This document shows, piece after piece, positions 29,901 to 44,484 of a stretch of 64,000 bases of DNA. Source of the DNA: Promerops cafer (lineage: Eukaryota > Chordata > Aves > Passeriformes > Nectariniidae). The DNA is taken from NCBI GenBank assembly GCA_013398275.1, contig VZSE01011604.1, forward strand, positions 2,341,560-2,405,559. The letters run 5' to 3'. The notes under the pieces are model-generated. The model ran no database searches, had not been told where the DNA came from, and was given only the letters and a program-made list of their open reading frames with translations. The position numbers were made by a program, and so were the translations under genes. The stretch's first letter is position 1; the number at the start of each line of letters is the position of its first letter.

Positions 29901-32900
29901 ATATAAAATGAGACATTACTATTAACTGAAAATTACAATTTCTATTTTATGGAGAATTTCACAGGCAGCACCATCATTAATGGTTTCTATTTTAGTTTCC
30001 CCCCACTAACTAGACATGCTTCAGAAGGTTCTGGCCATTTCACAATTTCCTTTGTAATAAGGTTTAAAGTTATAATTTGCAAAGCATTCAGGAAACTATA
30101 CAGCCACTTTACACCAAAATTCAGCTGAAAATGACTCCCTTGAAGTCTTCTGTTCTTTTGAAAAATTGAATCTGAAATAAATGAGGATGCTACATGAAAG
30201 CTTACAATGGATCCTAGTATGAATTTTTAAAAAAAAAAAACAATGACTTCAATAGGAATCCTAAGATGGGGCAGTTACATCGCAAAAGGCCCTTCTATAC
30301 TGAGACATTTTTGTTCTTTGAACAATGATATAAGAACTTTTTTGACCATTCTACTTTACAGACATCATTATAGATGACAACCACTACTTTTTTCTTTATA
30401 TAGCCTTACCCTAAGAGGGAGATTATAGTCCTTCTCCTATACTCCAGCATGCTAAACATATTCTGACTTACTATTATATAATTAGGTGTGAAAAATAACA
30501 TTTTAACTTGATCAAAATTTCCATCTTAAGCAAAAAATATTGCCTTTTAGTTTTTTATTTTTCTTACTTCATTATTGCATTTTTATTTGCTCACAATTAT
30601 ATTACTTAGTTGTAAGAATGCAGTATTTCAGAAAGAGATTAGAAAACATCATTCAGACAAGCTTGAATACCAGTCAGAGGTGAAGGGTTTTGACAAAAAT
30701 CCAGCACATCTTGCTTTCTTTGTTGAAGTGTCTTACTAATATTTTTTAAATTCATTTATTAACATATTCATATTCATCATCTGCCACTGAATTAATAATC
30801 CACTAGAAAACAGAATGCATTTGACTTCTTCCATAGTTGAGACAGATGACTTTTGCCTACAATGGGATCACAGGTTTAGATGATGATGAAGGTAGGGGTG
30901 TATATCCACATGATAGAGAAAACAACATTTTTATACAAGAAGTATTACTGAACTGGTGTTCCAAAAGAGACATCTGATCCATTTACTTCAATAAACTGAC
31001 ATAAACTGATTGGGCTAATTTCTGTTGCTCTATCTAGTTATGTGCACCTCCAGCTGGGTATACACATTTTCTTCAACAGACACACCCCTCTTTACATGAA
31101 AATTACAAGAAACAAACATTGTAACCTTCTGAGCATCGTCACAGAGAAATTTACCAATAATCCCAAATTGTTAAGAGACGGGTGAGGGGAAATTTCTCTC
31201 CTTGCAGAGAAAGTATTAGAAGATTAGATTACACAATAGCAAAAAGGACAGATATTTTAATCACTTAATAAATATAATTTCCTGCTGCTGCAGGCTGAAG
31301 AGGCAGTAACTTGCACTGACAGTACAAAAAGTAGTAATCAATTTTTTTCAAAGTTTTTTTAACAGATACAAATCTTTAGGGATATAAACCAGTGCAAGGC
31401 AGCATATTTTCTCTATACTTTTGGGTAAATTTTTTTCCTTCAAACTTTCATAGCAAATCATAACTCTATATTCCCTGTATCCTCATGACTGCAGAAAAGA
31501 CTTTAGACAAAAGCAATTAGCCTCCTGCTCAGCTTTTTTTATCAAAACCTCTCACAAACTTGGACTAGTGCTACTGATCTCCACTGAAAGTTACTGGATC
31601 TGTCCTTGTGGGCAAAGCAGGTAGAACTCAGCATGTGGTCTATAATGACTCTTCCCTCCTCCAAAGATCTTGGGAGAACTCCTACTGGGTTCATGTTCAA
31701 GAAATACACATAGGATTAACTGCAAAGTGAAAGGGTTTCTTAGCTTTTGTATGAGCACTTAAACAAGTGGTTGATCTTGTTGACCTCGCTCAAGGTTGTT
31801 TCAGTATAATAGTTGCTGCTGTTGTGGGTACATCCATGGCAATGTTCTACTCTATTGTAGCAAGCTTCTTACTGTAAAGCAATTTTTTTTTTCTTTTTTT
31901 TTTGGTGAAGGAAGAGAAGACTTTGTCCTTACAGTCCCTTCTAAAGGGCCAAATTATTTTTATGTCACTTAAAAGTAACACAGAAGCACTTGTTCTGTTG
32001 ACAGGAAAAAAGTTGTTCTGTGAAATAACGTCATTAATGTGAGCCAGAAGTACAAAGCCATGTTTCTTCAACATCTTAAACTTCCTCACAGCAATTTCCA
32101 ACAATATTCTAGAACTGACCTTGCCTATAAACAGAGTTTGGAAGAAGAAAAAAAAAAAAAAAAATAGATTTCAGTCTTGGAACACAGTATGTGGTCTTCT
32201 GACTGCTGACTTACAGGACTGAATATAACAATTTGAATATCAAAAGCATATGAACAGTTCTTCTCTGTCAGAACAGTATCCTTAAATAAGAGAAAGTTAA
32301 AAGTCAAAGTGAACTGAGTTCAAGTGGCCCATATAGCACTGGAAAACTGTTGAGTTTTTTAGAAATGAAATATACATATGTATTGGTCTCCAGAAAATAA
32401 CCACATATACATGTGTGTACACACACGCACACATACAAACATGAGTACACAAACACATATATACAGATATCTAGGTAGGTAAGCTGACCTCTCTTCCCAA
32501 GATTTCTGTGACAGTTCCCTCTGCATTAAGGCTCATGAGCATGATCAGTCCATCTTTATTGCACTTCTCCAATAGATGAAGACATAAATAAATTACTTTC
32601 TAATTCTTAAGATCTACTTCAGCAGGCAGCTAACATATTCTGCACAAGATTATACAGTGAACCTATACTTGCACTGATGTCAGTACAAGACTTGAAGTAT
32701 TTCTTAAGCACTGTCGTGCTTGCTGTGTTTCCGTGCCATGCAATATCAAAAAATAAATCATTCCCACAATCTTTGGGATAGCTACTATTTTCTCTGAGTG
32801 TAAGCAGGACAGCTAACTCTGATATCCATTGTAGATATAAAAGTAAGAGTACACAAACATTTAAGTTCCAGAATGGGATATCTAATGGTACAGAAAAAAA

Positions 32901-35900
32901 TCTAGCATCAGTACGACTCATGAAGTGCAGGGAAAGTTGAATAAAAATTGATTTCTATTAAAATTCTCATTAAAATATCGCATTTCATTTCATTCAAAGT
33001 TTCTGTGTAAACACATTATCTTTGATCCATTCTCATAATTCATTTAGAAAAATACAATCCCAGCCATCTTGAAAGCAAGCCACTACTCTTTTCTTGGACA
33101 TTCCAGAAAGTTTTCTTAGTGAATCTCTGTTTAGATTCTCAGGATTCCTTCCCCATTTTCACTGATTTAGTCTTCTTTCTTCATTATATAAACACTTAAA
33201 TTCATTTTACCATTACAGATAACCATCCTAACTTTACAAGAACTCTGAAAAACTGGTCATAAGCTCTTTTTAAATTTCTCTAAACCAAATTCCTATTTAA
33301 GAGAATCTTAGGAATGAAAGGAACTGGAATGAATAGAAGTTAAGCTGAACTTCTGAAGTTAATCAAGCCCAGATTTTAAACTATATTTCCACATCCTAAA
33401 AGTTCATCTGTGTTAACAGCTGAGTCTTTGGCTGCAGTCATTTTTTCAGATGTCAGTTCATAAAATTTTAACAATTTTTTATAAAGTTCAGGGATATCTG
33501 AATCAGAGAATCCGCATGCCAGATATATTAATTTCTCTTCTGTTTTATACAAGTATAAGATATAGTAGCCTTTCCTGTTCCTTAAGTAACAGGATGCTAT
33601 GAAACATCACATTTCAGTGTGAATTTACAGGCTAATCTGGATTTGCCCTGGATATTTATATAAGGAGATATAGCAAAGTGTCAAAGAACTTATAAATCCA
33701 TAGGTCTGTTGTGCCTTGGTCATCCCATTTAAGTAAGCCCTACCAGCAGTCTCAGAGGGACTAACATCCCAAAACAATTCACACTTACTTATTCCACAGA
33801 AATGTCTTCATAAGGAATTCATATGACATGTTGAGCTTTAAATTCAAATTTTACGTTACTGTGTACTATATTCTCCACAAAAACTTTCTGTGCAATTAAA
33901 TTTTTTACTTTTCAGTCCTCCAGAGATATAGGACTCTGAAACCCTACTGTAAACTGAAAAGTTTTCATCCTTATAATTATTAGAGTTTATTTAAAAACTA
34001 CTTTCCAAAATATATGAATAAATACAAAGAAAGGCTATTACCATACTGTCTCCAATCCACATTAGAAGGTAAATTGAGCCACAGAATGAAGTTATTGAGT
34101 TCATTTAGGTAGGATGGCAGAGAATGGAAACCTTTTTGGTTATACCACACCTGGAAGAAAGAATGGAAATTGTCCATCAAAAATTAGTTCAATCTGGATG
34201 CTGATCTGAAAGCTCACATACCTTTAAGAATTGCATGAAGGATATATAATTCTTCTGTTATGACATTTATTTATAGAAGAAAGTCAACCAAGCAGAACAG
34301 AATCAGTTGATTTGCATAGGTCTTTCAACAGCATGCAGCAGTTTACTATTGTTGGAGCTGTATACATATGTTTATTACTAAATAGAGATTCTCTGATTTA
34401 ATGGAACACTGTGTCCCCCTTCCTTTACACACATGTGGTTGAACAAATAGAGGGAGAACAATGTGAAAATAACACCTGCCGGTTCAATCAAAAATACAAA
34501 AAGATGAGTAAAACTAATGCTAAAATTGGAAGAATAATTGAAATTCCAAAGAGACTTCTCTAAATAATACCTATATATGACACACAGCATAAAATATCTA
34601 GGAACAGAATATTCTAGAAAGAGGGGGAAAGAAAGAATCAAGGAGGCACTGTTTACAAGGTATGAAGCTGTTCCATAGACAAAGCTGTCCACTTTGCATT
34701 ATGATTCAGAGTCCAGCATCAGTGGCTTGTTAAACACGGAGGAAATTGATGCAGACAAACTTTAAAGCAGACAAGGCAAGTCAGTCTCTCTGAGGAACAC
34801 AGGGAAACAATTCTGTTGTAACATATACTTCAGATCATGAAGATTCATGACTGACTTGCTAAAATATTCTTAATCCACACTTCCACTTGCTAGAACCATT
34901 GCTGAGAGCTTGATATGTCCCAAAACCAAATATACTGAGGTTTGAGTTTCCTCTGCAGTTACAAATTGATTCTTATCATCCATTACTGTTAATCATAGTG
35001 CCTTTGAATCTATATTATCCATACTGAAAACTAGGTCAAATTATTATGTATGTTTATTTTCAGTCTCAATGACATTTAAAACCATCTGATCACTATCAAT
35101 TTCTCACATCATATCACCCTTTCTTCTCCCCTTTTTTTTAAACAGTTGAAAAACTCCTAACCTTTCCCTCTTTGATATCAGCTGTTTGTACTCTGCATTT
35201 TGTACATCCTGGGTAGGGCAATTCTCACTGTCTCTCTGGATTCTGAATCATAATGCAAAGCAAACAGGATTTAATATACATCTTTATTGTCTTAACAATC
35301 CTCTTCTAAGATTTCAGTTTTCCTTATTTCATAATTTCTAGAATTACCATCTATACAATTGCATCTTAGAAACTTTAAAGAAGTTTAAAGAGTCTCTTAT
35401 CATAGCTTTGATGCAGTTCTCATTTACTTGCAGAAAATTGTGCCTTTTTTTTCCTTTTTTCTTATACTATCCGACTACAAACCTAATTTTCAGTTCTGCT
35501 TCCCTTTCTTAATAAGTATTTTCTTCTGATTAATTCTCCTGACTACCTACTTGTTTGAATCTCCACATTTTTGTGAGGTGAGGTTTACAATACTCTGACT
35601 CTATTTTATTTCCTCCCATCTATCCTAGATCATGATTCCAAGAACCACTCTGAGGTGCCCTGTCATTTTTTGTCTGCCTCTCACCCTTGAATCTTCTTTG
35701 CCACAAGCTCTGTTAGCCATTTTGTAAGAAATTAGCAGCTTTGATCTGCCATTATGCTTGCCTGCAATACTTTTCCCATTTTCTACTCTTTATGTGGTAT
35801 TCACAACTGCTTGAAATCTCTACAGCATCATTGAATCATCAAGGTTGGAAGAGGCCGTTCACATCAAGTCCAACCACTAACCCAGCACTACCACTGTAAC

Positions 35901-38900
35901 TCCTAGAACACTAAACCACATCACCCAGCACCAGATCCCAACACTTCTTAAACACCTCCAGGGATCACTCCACCAACTCCCTGGGAAAATTATTCCAATT
36001 CCTGACTCCCCTAACAGTGAATTTTTTTTCTAACATCTAATCTGAATCTCACCTGTTTCAGCTCAAGACAATTTCCTCTTGTTCTCTCTTGAAGGCACAG
36101 CAGAAGAGACCAGCCACCGCCTCACTACAACCTTCTTCCAGGGAGTTGTAGAGAGGAGTGAGGTCCCACCTGAGCTCCTTGTTCTCAAGACTAAACAAAC
36201 CCAGCTCCCTCAGCCATTTCTCATAAACCATGCTCTCTAGACCGTTCACAAGCCTTGTTGCCCTTCTCTGGATACACTTCAGCACGTCAGTGTTATTTTC
36301 AAGTGAGGTGCCAAGAACTGAGCACAGTACTTGAGGTACAGCCTCACCAATGCTGAATACAAGGGGGAAATCACTGCCCTGGTCCTGCTGGCTACGCTAT
36401 TCTTGATACAGGCCAAGATGTCATTACCCGGGCACACATTGGCTCATATTCAGCTGGTGGACAACCAGCACCCCCAGCTGTTTTTGACAGCCCCTTTTCT
36501 GTCAAAAACTCTCAAGCCACTTCTCCACCAGCCCATAGCGCTGCCTGGGGCTGCTGGGACACAAGTGCTGGACACAGCATTTCACCTTATAGAATCTCAT
36601 GCAGTTGTCCTCAGCCCAATGACTGAGTCTGTCCAAGTCTCTCTGAAAAGCCTTCCTACCTTCAAGCAGATCAACACCCCCATACAGCTTAGAGTCATCT
36701 GCATATTTACTGAGGGTACACTCAATCCCGACATCCAGATCATTAACAAGGATGTTAAGTAGGACGAGCCCCAAAACTGAGCCCTCAGGAGCACGGCTAG
36801 TGTCCAGCCACCAAGTGGATTTAGCTCCACAACTCCCTTGCCCAGCCATACAGTCAGTTTTTCACCCATCAAAGAGTCAGCCATCCAAGCCACAAGGAGC
36901 CAGCTTCTCAAGGAGCATGCTGTAGGAGACAGTGTCAAATGCTTTACTGAAATCTGGACAGACAACATCCACAGCCTTTCCCTCATCTGGCAAGCAGGTC
37001 ACTTTATCACAGAAGGTTAGGTTGGTCAAGCAGGACCTGCCTTTCATAAATCCATGTTGGCTGTGCCTGATCAATCCCCTTGTCTTCCATGGAATGATAC
37101 TCAAATGTCTCAAACTCTTATGTCCCCACATTTAAAGAAAAGAAAAAAGAACAAACCCTAACGTCTTCTCCTCTTTGCAAAGTCATGAAACTCCTTTATT
37201 CTTCTCCATTCAGTTCCCACAAATTATTACACAAACTAGATGTCCCATTCGTTAATCAACAAGAGCGGTCTTTAACAAAAGGTAGTGAAAGAAAACTTAA
37301 GATTCACAAGGAAACTGAAAATCTTTGCACTGCAGGACCTCCTGTGCAAATAGCAACCAGGGCAAGAAGATAGAAACAAGTGATCAAGGGTAACCCATCT
37401 TTTTTGCAGCCCCGTACACCCATCCCTAATTCTATCGTTTTTTGAAAGATTTTCTCAGAATAGAAAATTTTACATACATATATAATGAAACTCCACTGCA
37501 ATTGTGTCTGTTGTATTGGGGAAAAAAAGGCAATTAAAAATACAACAAAGCAAAATTCTGACAACACATCCTAATTTAATTCAGGCAGGGGAAAGGGCGC
37601 AAATGTTCAGAGAACAGCTTTGAAATATAGTAACGCAACCAGTATTCAAATGACTACCACAATACAGCATTGTGTGTAACAATATATTTCAATATCCAAC
37701 ATGTTAATTGGAATTTTCCTCCAAGCTGCATTATATAACTGAATCACACCATGAGGAAACAACCAAACTGAAGATGGATATTTAATTTATTATAAACTGG
37801 AAAAAGACACATTTAAGGTTGTTCACTTCATCAGAAGGTACATTTAACGTCTTTTTTTCTAAAGACTTGTTTCTTATTCAAAATTGTTAGCAAAGTTAAA
37901 ATATAAAATAAGGAAATGTACTAGCTCTAGCTGAAACATCTTTCATATTTCTTTTGTGCCACACAGGTAATTATTTACAGAGGGCAGAAAAGATCTGAGG
38001 AACAGAAAACTATATATAGCAATATAATTAATTTTTATTTTATTTTATATTCTATCCATAGTTAGGAAAATTCTTTTCCAAGGAAAAACACAACTCCTCA
38101 CCACATCAGATTGCAGTTCTGTGAAGACGTTTTACATTATTACATAATCTTTTACTTGCTATTAATACTCCAGAATAAAGCTAGACTGACATTTCAGCTA
38201 ATATATGGCCTATCAAGAAAAAAGTATGAGAAGGAGCAGAGAAGTCTATAAGCATTGCTCGACCAGATTTATTATTGATATTAAACTAGAAAGATGTAAT
38301 TTCTCCTCTGGACACTTATACAATTACTGTACTGTAAAGCCTCAGGTCCCAGCCCTTGGGATTAGAAAAATGTACTCTTCCAAATGACATGTGAACAGTA
38401 CAATCTGCCTTTTGGCAACATTTAAAATTACCACATGTTCTCCGTATATTTCATTATGATACAGCAACTATGAAGCTATTATGGAACAAACTTTTGGTCA
38501 TATTACCAAAGGAAGCCAAAGAATATACAGTCATGAAAATACAAAAAATTTGAGAAGTTGTGCTTTTGGTACATAGCGCCAATCATCAACGAATGCCAAT
38601 AATTAGTGGTTTTGACCTGCCATATGTCATGTCATAGTTATATTCTCTCTCTTGTATGCACATATACTCATTCTTTAGGTGCATGCATATACCGTGTATG
38701 TAGTATATACAGCACAATATAATTACGTACAGAAAAATAGTTACTAAATAAATATTTTTAATTTGAACAAGAAAAATTGTTGGTTTTTCAAGGACTGGAG
38801 AAGAATGTATAAAGATTCAGAAATTTTCTAAAATGAAGTGAATCATACAGTAATTCTCTTCAAATGCAAATTTCTCATTTTCTTTCATACCAGGCTATGT

Positions 38901-41900
38901 AAATGGTACATTCACTGTCTCATGAACAAACCTAAAAGGTCAAAGTAAAAATCTGGTCATTAGTTACTGAAAGGTTAATGCAATAATTTGACACTGCATC
39001 ACTTGAAAGACATTTTCAGGAGATGCTTTAGATAACACAGTGCCCTTTATAAATTTACTCTACTATTTGCTTTGGGTCTGATATATGAAGCTTACTTACT
39101 AAGAGTATAACTATAATTTATCCCTGTCCTGATGGCAGGTGGAACTCTATACCAAATACACTAAAAAAAAGGACCTGACAAAAAACACAGTGCAAGCATG
39201 TCAAAACAAGAGTCTAAAATTATTAAAGATACACAGGAAAAAATGGAAGTCGGAAAAAAAAAAATCTTGCCAAAAACTTTCAAGATTCTCATGAAAGAAT
39301 GATGGAACTGGAGTTCAAAGCTATAAAATATATGGGACTAGAAGAGAGATTACAAATGACCAAAATGAAAATCTATATATGCTCAGATTTTTATATAAAA
39401 TAGGGAGATTTCTAACAAATTATATGGAAAAGGCATTAGAAACAGGAAGTGATTTTGCAAAAATAAGTATGAAATGACATTTTACTGGAGAAAATCTGTA
39501 TTTTTTTCTAACATTTTGTCGCAAAATGGATTTTGGGATGGAGCTTATTTATGCTGTTCCTTGTTTTCTATTTTTTATAAGAGTAAATAAAATCTATATT
39601 TACATAAAAAAAAAATTTAAAGGCAGAAGCATCTTTCTTTCATATCCTAATCTGGAATCTAGAAAATGCACAGTTTCCTTTTAGCAAATCTTGTTTTCCT
39701 CAAATACAAAAACAGAGACCTCTTACTGATATGCATCAATACTTCTCCAAAACTGCTCTTCCCCAGCTTGTAATGCAGCTACATTTTAATGGATCCCAAA
39801 ATTCAAAGAAGAAGGATTATTCTAAGCACACCTGAAATAAAGGGCTTTTCCTTAAGGCCTTTCAGTATGCAGAGGAGAGGTTCAGTATCTCCATATTGTG
39901 AAAAATTGGGATGAGACCTGGAGGTTAACAAGCACTTACCAATGCAGGAGATTTTATTTCCCTTGGATCATTTTAGAAAGGTTCTTTTGAGAAAAGAATA
40001 GTATATTTGTTATGCAGAAGCAGCTGCTTCTAGAAGAGGTCTTTACTCTTAGGGGGAGGGTGGTGAGAGAAATGAAGCAAGGTAAAGTATCCCTTGTAGG
40101 CATGAAAAAGCATCAATAGCAACCCATTATTGTGGTGTTCAATGCACTTTGGCCAATTCTGACATTGGCTTTTTGTAGAAAACAAACAAAAAATATTATT
40201 TGGCTGACTAGCTAAAACCAAGTTTTAATCTTAGATTCTAAAATGAGTTCACTGGAAAAATAAAAAATCAAACAAAGATATATCATTTGACTCATTTAAA
40301 ACTGTTTCTCAAGCACAGGAGAATACTTCAAGAATTATGAACAGAGAGACTATAAGATACAGAGGAATTTTTTTCCCAATTTTTCACGTGCAAGATTTTC
40401 ATGTAATGATTTATTATTTGCTACTTCCCTGATGTCTGAAGCCTGAAAAAGTAATCAATACATACATACAGATGTGCACACATACATGCAACTATTACCT
40501 TGGCCAGAGTCTGAGATTTGGTGTCATTCAATTTTTTATCTTGAAGTTCAAATGCTTTTTTCCCTCCAAAAGACCAACCACCATACCTGGTAGTAGAAAT
40601 TAAAGAAACAAAAAGTTATCTGCTAAAAAAAAAAGTTAGATTTGCAGTTTTCTTGCAAGGGTAAAGTTGAGATCACTACATTAATGCTTTATTTTTCAAC
40701 TGAAAGTAAAACTTCACCCCTCACAAACTCCTTCCTTGTCAAAAAAGGAGGGGGACAATGTAGTTTTTAATAAGGTGAATATTACTGGCTTTTTCCAGCA
40801 AAGGTATTCCTTTAGATAAGGAATTTTGCTTTCTGAAAGCTGAAATCTTTGAGCAGCAAGATGGGTTGCGAGCAAGTGAGGTATTACTGACTTCCAGAAG
40901 CATCTTAAACAGCTTTATTTCTTCCTAAGCCATTCATATATTAGCTCAACTCTTTCATCCAAAGATGCTTACCTCTATTTATATCAAATCAGATTCACCT
41001 TCTTTTAATACATACGTGGCTAACACTTTCTTCTCCTCGATAAAATCATACATGGTCTAATATTTCCACTTACATTATCAGCAGTGGTTGAGTTGTAAAG
41101 GCACATAAATAAACTTGAAAATACAACAGATAACCTCTGTTGCTGATATCACAGAATATGAAGTATTGCCAGGGGCATACCAGTCCTTTTTACTTCAAAG
41201 AAAATATTAATTGGAGCATATCCACCTCTATTTGATCAAATCTCTGAGGAATGGAAATTATATTGTTCACCTTGTTTAGATATGCATCTCTGAGATGCTG
41301 AAATATCTCACCACGTGGAAGAAACTCCAGAGTATGCCTAGAGGTAACCATCATGCAGCTGCTGGAGGAAGCTCTGAGATGTGACCATTGGGGGTCTTTC
41401 ATGTGACCTTGAGACACAGCCTAACTCTATACCTTGATAACAATCGCCAGATAAAGAGAGCAGCCCTTTATATTCTCAGTGACAAATGTCTGTGCTTTGG
41501 ATCAGGAAGGACTGGGGGGTTTAGACACAAAGGATAAACAAAGGCTAGACAATTTCAAAACAATTACCTCGTTTTGTTGGAAGGCCTCACTAAATACTCT
41601 TCCACAGGGAACCCTGAAAGATTATACAAAATATGTCCTTTCTTATTCTTCACATAGGGAGCAGAGGTATTGAAACTTGGGCACATCTGAAAGAAAGCAT
41701 ATGTTAAGTAAAGCACTTTTGAAAAACAGAGGCACTACATTTAGCCTTATTTTTGGATTTTGAAGTAGATTTTACAGCATTTATTTTTAATTGGATTTGC
41801 CTGTCCCAGCTTTAACAGATTTTCAACAAATTATGAATACTTTTATGTTTATAAGGCAACTCAAATGACTGTGCCACCTACATATTAGAAATCCCTTTGA

Positions 41901-44445
41901 TTTCTCTTGCAGCCCTGTCAGTCAGTTTGTTTCGAAAACATCAAAACTTGTATATAAGCTGAGGAATGTTTACAGCAATGAAAAAGGCAAGACTGCTTTT
42001 TATTTGTTTTTCCTGAGAAGAAACACAAAATAGGCACCAGATAAATATGAGATGAAAGCAAAATTCTAATTAATTTTATAAGCTTCTGGAAGTTTCATTG
42101 ATGAGCTGCAGAGAAGAATAAAGGAAGAGGTCTTCTAATGATTCAGTGGGACATTCTCACAACCAAAAAATAGGTGACAGATATTAGACTCAGTTATCTC
42201 AGAAGCTTTACAAAGTACTTTATGCCAATCAACTGAAAAATTTTAATGCTTATTTGATGTCTCAACCCTAAAAAAAATAAAAATTCACTCTCAAAGATTG
42301 TTCTTACATAGCTCACAGATAGAAGTTCTGCCTCCACTGTCAAGTGACTTTTCTCAGTTTTCACGGTTAATAGACCTCTCCCTGTGAAAGTTCCCATTGG
42401 TATTTTATTAAACCTTCTTGTATTTTAAGTCCCATTAGTATTAGAGACAAACTTATTCTTTGTCCAGAAAAGTAAAAAACTAGTTTTCTCCTTCCATTTT
42501 TCCCAAAACTGCATGGCTATATTTCATATGCAACTCTTACTCTAAATAATTATATCTTTATAAACAAAATAAACTTTTTTGCTAGGATATTCCTATTTGG
42601 GGAAATACATTTGTCACCTCAGACACAGTTTCATATTTTTATTACTCAATTCAGAGCAATTCAGCAGGAAAAAAATCATTAGTTAAGAAGGTCAGAAATT
42701 CATTATATTTTCCAAAATCCCTCATTTATTGAAGCCTGTAGTATTTTGAAATCCAAAATCCAAACCAAAAGCAATTTGTAACAATTAAATCTCATTAATG
42801 TGTAAATTCCCTGGTGGGTTCTATGAACTAGGTTCACCCACCCTTCCCTTTGAAAGTAGGTAGTCTTTAGATGTTATGGAAGTATTACCTTTTAACTTTG
42901 TTTTACATGGTGATTTTTCTTAATCAGAGTCCTGAAACATATTTAAAGTAAGTTGCATCTGCTGAAAATAGTTCAGCTGTCTCTGATCCTGTTATTTCAG
43001 ATCAATCTATAGCCATTTCTGGTGCACATATGTGTTCATATATATAAACAAGAAAATTGTATACAATTTCATGAGGTGAAACAGAAGAAAATCTCCAATC
43101 ATAACAAAGTCAGACCTGTGAGGATTTATTTCCTCATCACTTTCACCAGCCCTTCAAAAACAGCAGCCAAGGAATTAGAAGTAATATGCACACACATATT
43201 TTTACATATACAAGTAAATAAAAAATTGCATACCTCCTGTTCAGACACACATCTGCATGAATCCTGAGGTGACATAGATTCTGACTGCCAGCATGAATTG
43301 TTTTTTCTAATGGGAATAAACATAATACAATTATAACTAGCAAATGAAAGGAATATGTCACTTAACAGAAGAAATCCAGAGATTAATGAGCAGATCTGGC
43401 ATGCTGAACACCTTCTTAGCATTTGATCAAAGCAGTAACTGTGTCTAAAGCTATACAAATTTTACTCCTTTTTATCAAAGTTGATTTATTAAAAATATTT
43501 ATGTAGGCATTAGATGAGCTTCATGTCTCACATTTGCAGCAATTATTAAAGCATAGTCATCACTGCATTCCTGAATTTGGAAATCTAGAACACTTCCTAA
43601 CAAATGTTTTCCTTATTGTATATTCATCCTTCATATGGACAGCAGGCTTGATCAAAATCATCCTGAAATTTATCAGAAAACTGCCACTGACTTTTAAGCT
43701 GTATGCATCAGACCTTTAACAGTAAAGCCTACTTTGTTTTTCACCTGCATGCCAGCTCCTTTATCAGAACCGATTTGTCACTAACACCATGCTGCCAAAA
43801 AAAAGCCTAAGATAATCCATTACACAGAAAGAAAAAAAAATTAAAAGCTCAATGTTTAAATTAAGGAAATAGTTACATTAGTTACAATTACCCATGCTGC
43901 GAACGTGTGCATGTGTGGTCCCAATCAGAAAAATATCCCAGCAGAATCTGAGAAAGTTTTCCTAGGTTATCATCTTCAGTGCTGTTCAAAGAGGATCATA
44001 GGGGTATAAGGAATGAAGGGGAAAGAAAAAATTTTTAGGAAGAAAAGAAATAAAGACACGTTAAAATGTCTACCTCTATTAACCTTCAGTCTCAAGGTCC
44101 TATGTATTTCCCAAGAAATTAAATGACTACAAAATCCATGCATAGGAAACATACCAAAAAAATCTCATTTAAAAAACTGTATGTGAACATGTAAAGAAAA
44201 GTCATTACAATTATGTCTAAACAAATCTCAACATCTACCCATGAGCATCCTTCTCCTTATAATCATGCATTTCTAGTGGTTGGCATTGCTGAAGTGTTTT
44301 TATGCTTATAAAATAAATTTAGATTATATTTATAAATTTGAACAGCATCTTTTTATGTTCATCTGTATATTTTCACAGTAGAGAAAGTGACCTATATGTG
44401 TGATTAGCACTCTATACAGATTAATTCTATAGATAGCGCACATTA

Positions 44446-44484
<39 letters not shown>

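Larger units (their letters stand above)
24063..34041 (-). other. ABCA13 intron, 10 kb
   Basis: Contains a solo LTR (24874-25440) with target-site duplication, and a CR1 copy (about 26197-26770). The stretch 26771-34041 is AT-rich, with a CA-rich patch at 32398-32466 and A/T homopolymers at 31886-31904 and 32146-32164. I see no further exon. Confidence 0.8.

Noticed and set aside
36331..37135. Several overlapping ORFs of 60-143 residues on both strands.
   Set aside because: They all lie in the degraded CR1 copy. The minus-strand ones are pieces of its reverse transcriptase and the plus-strand ones are shadows.
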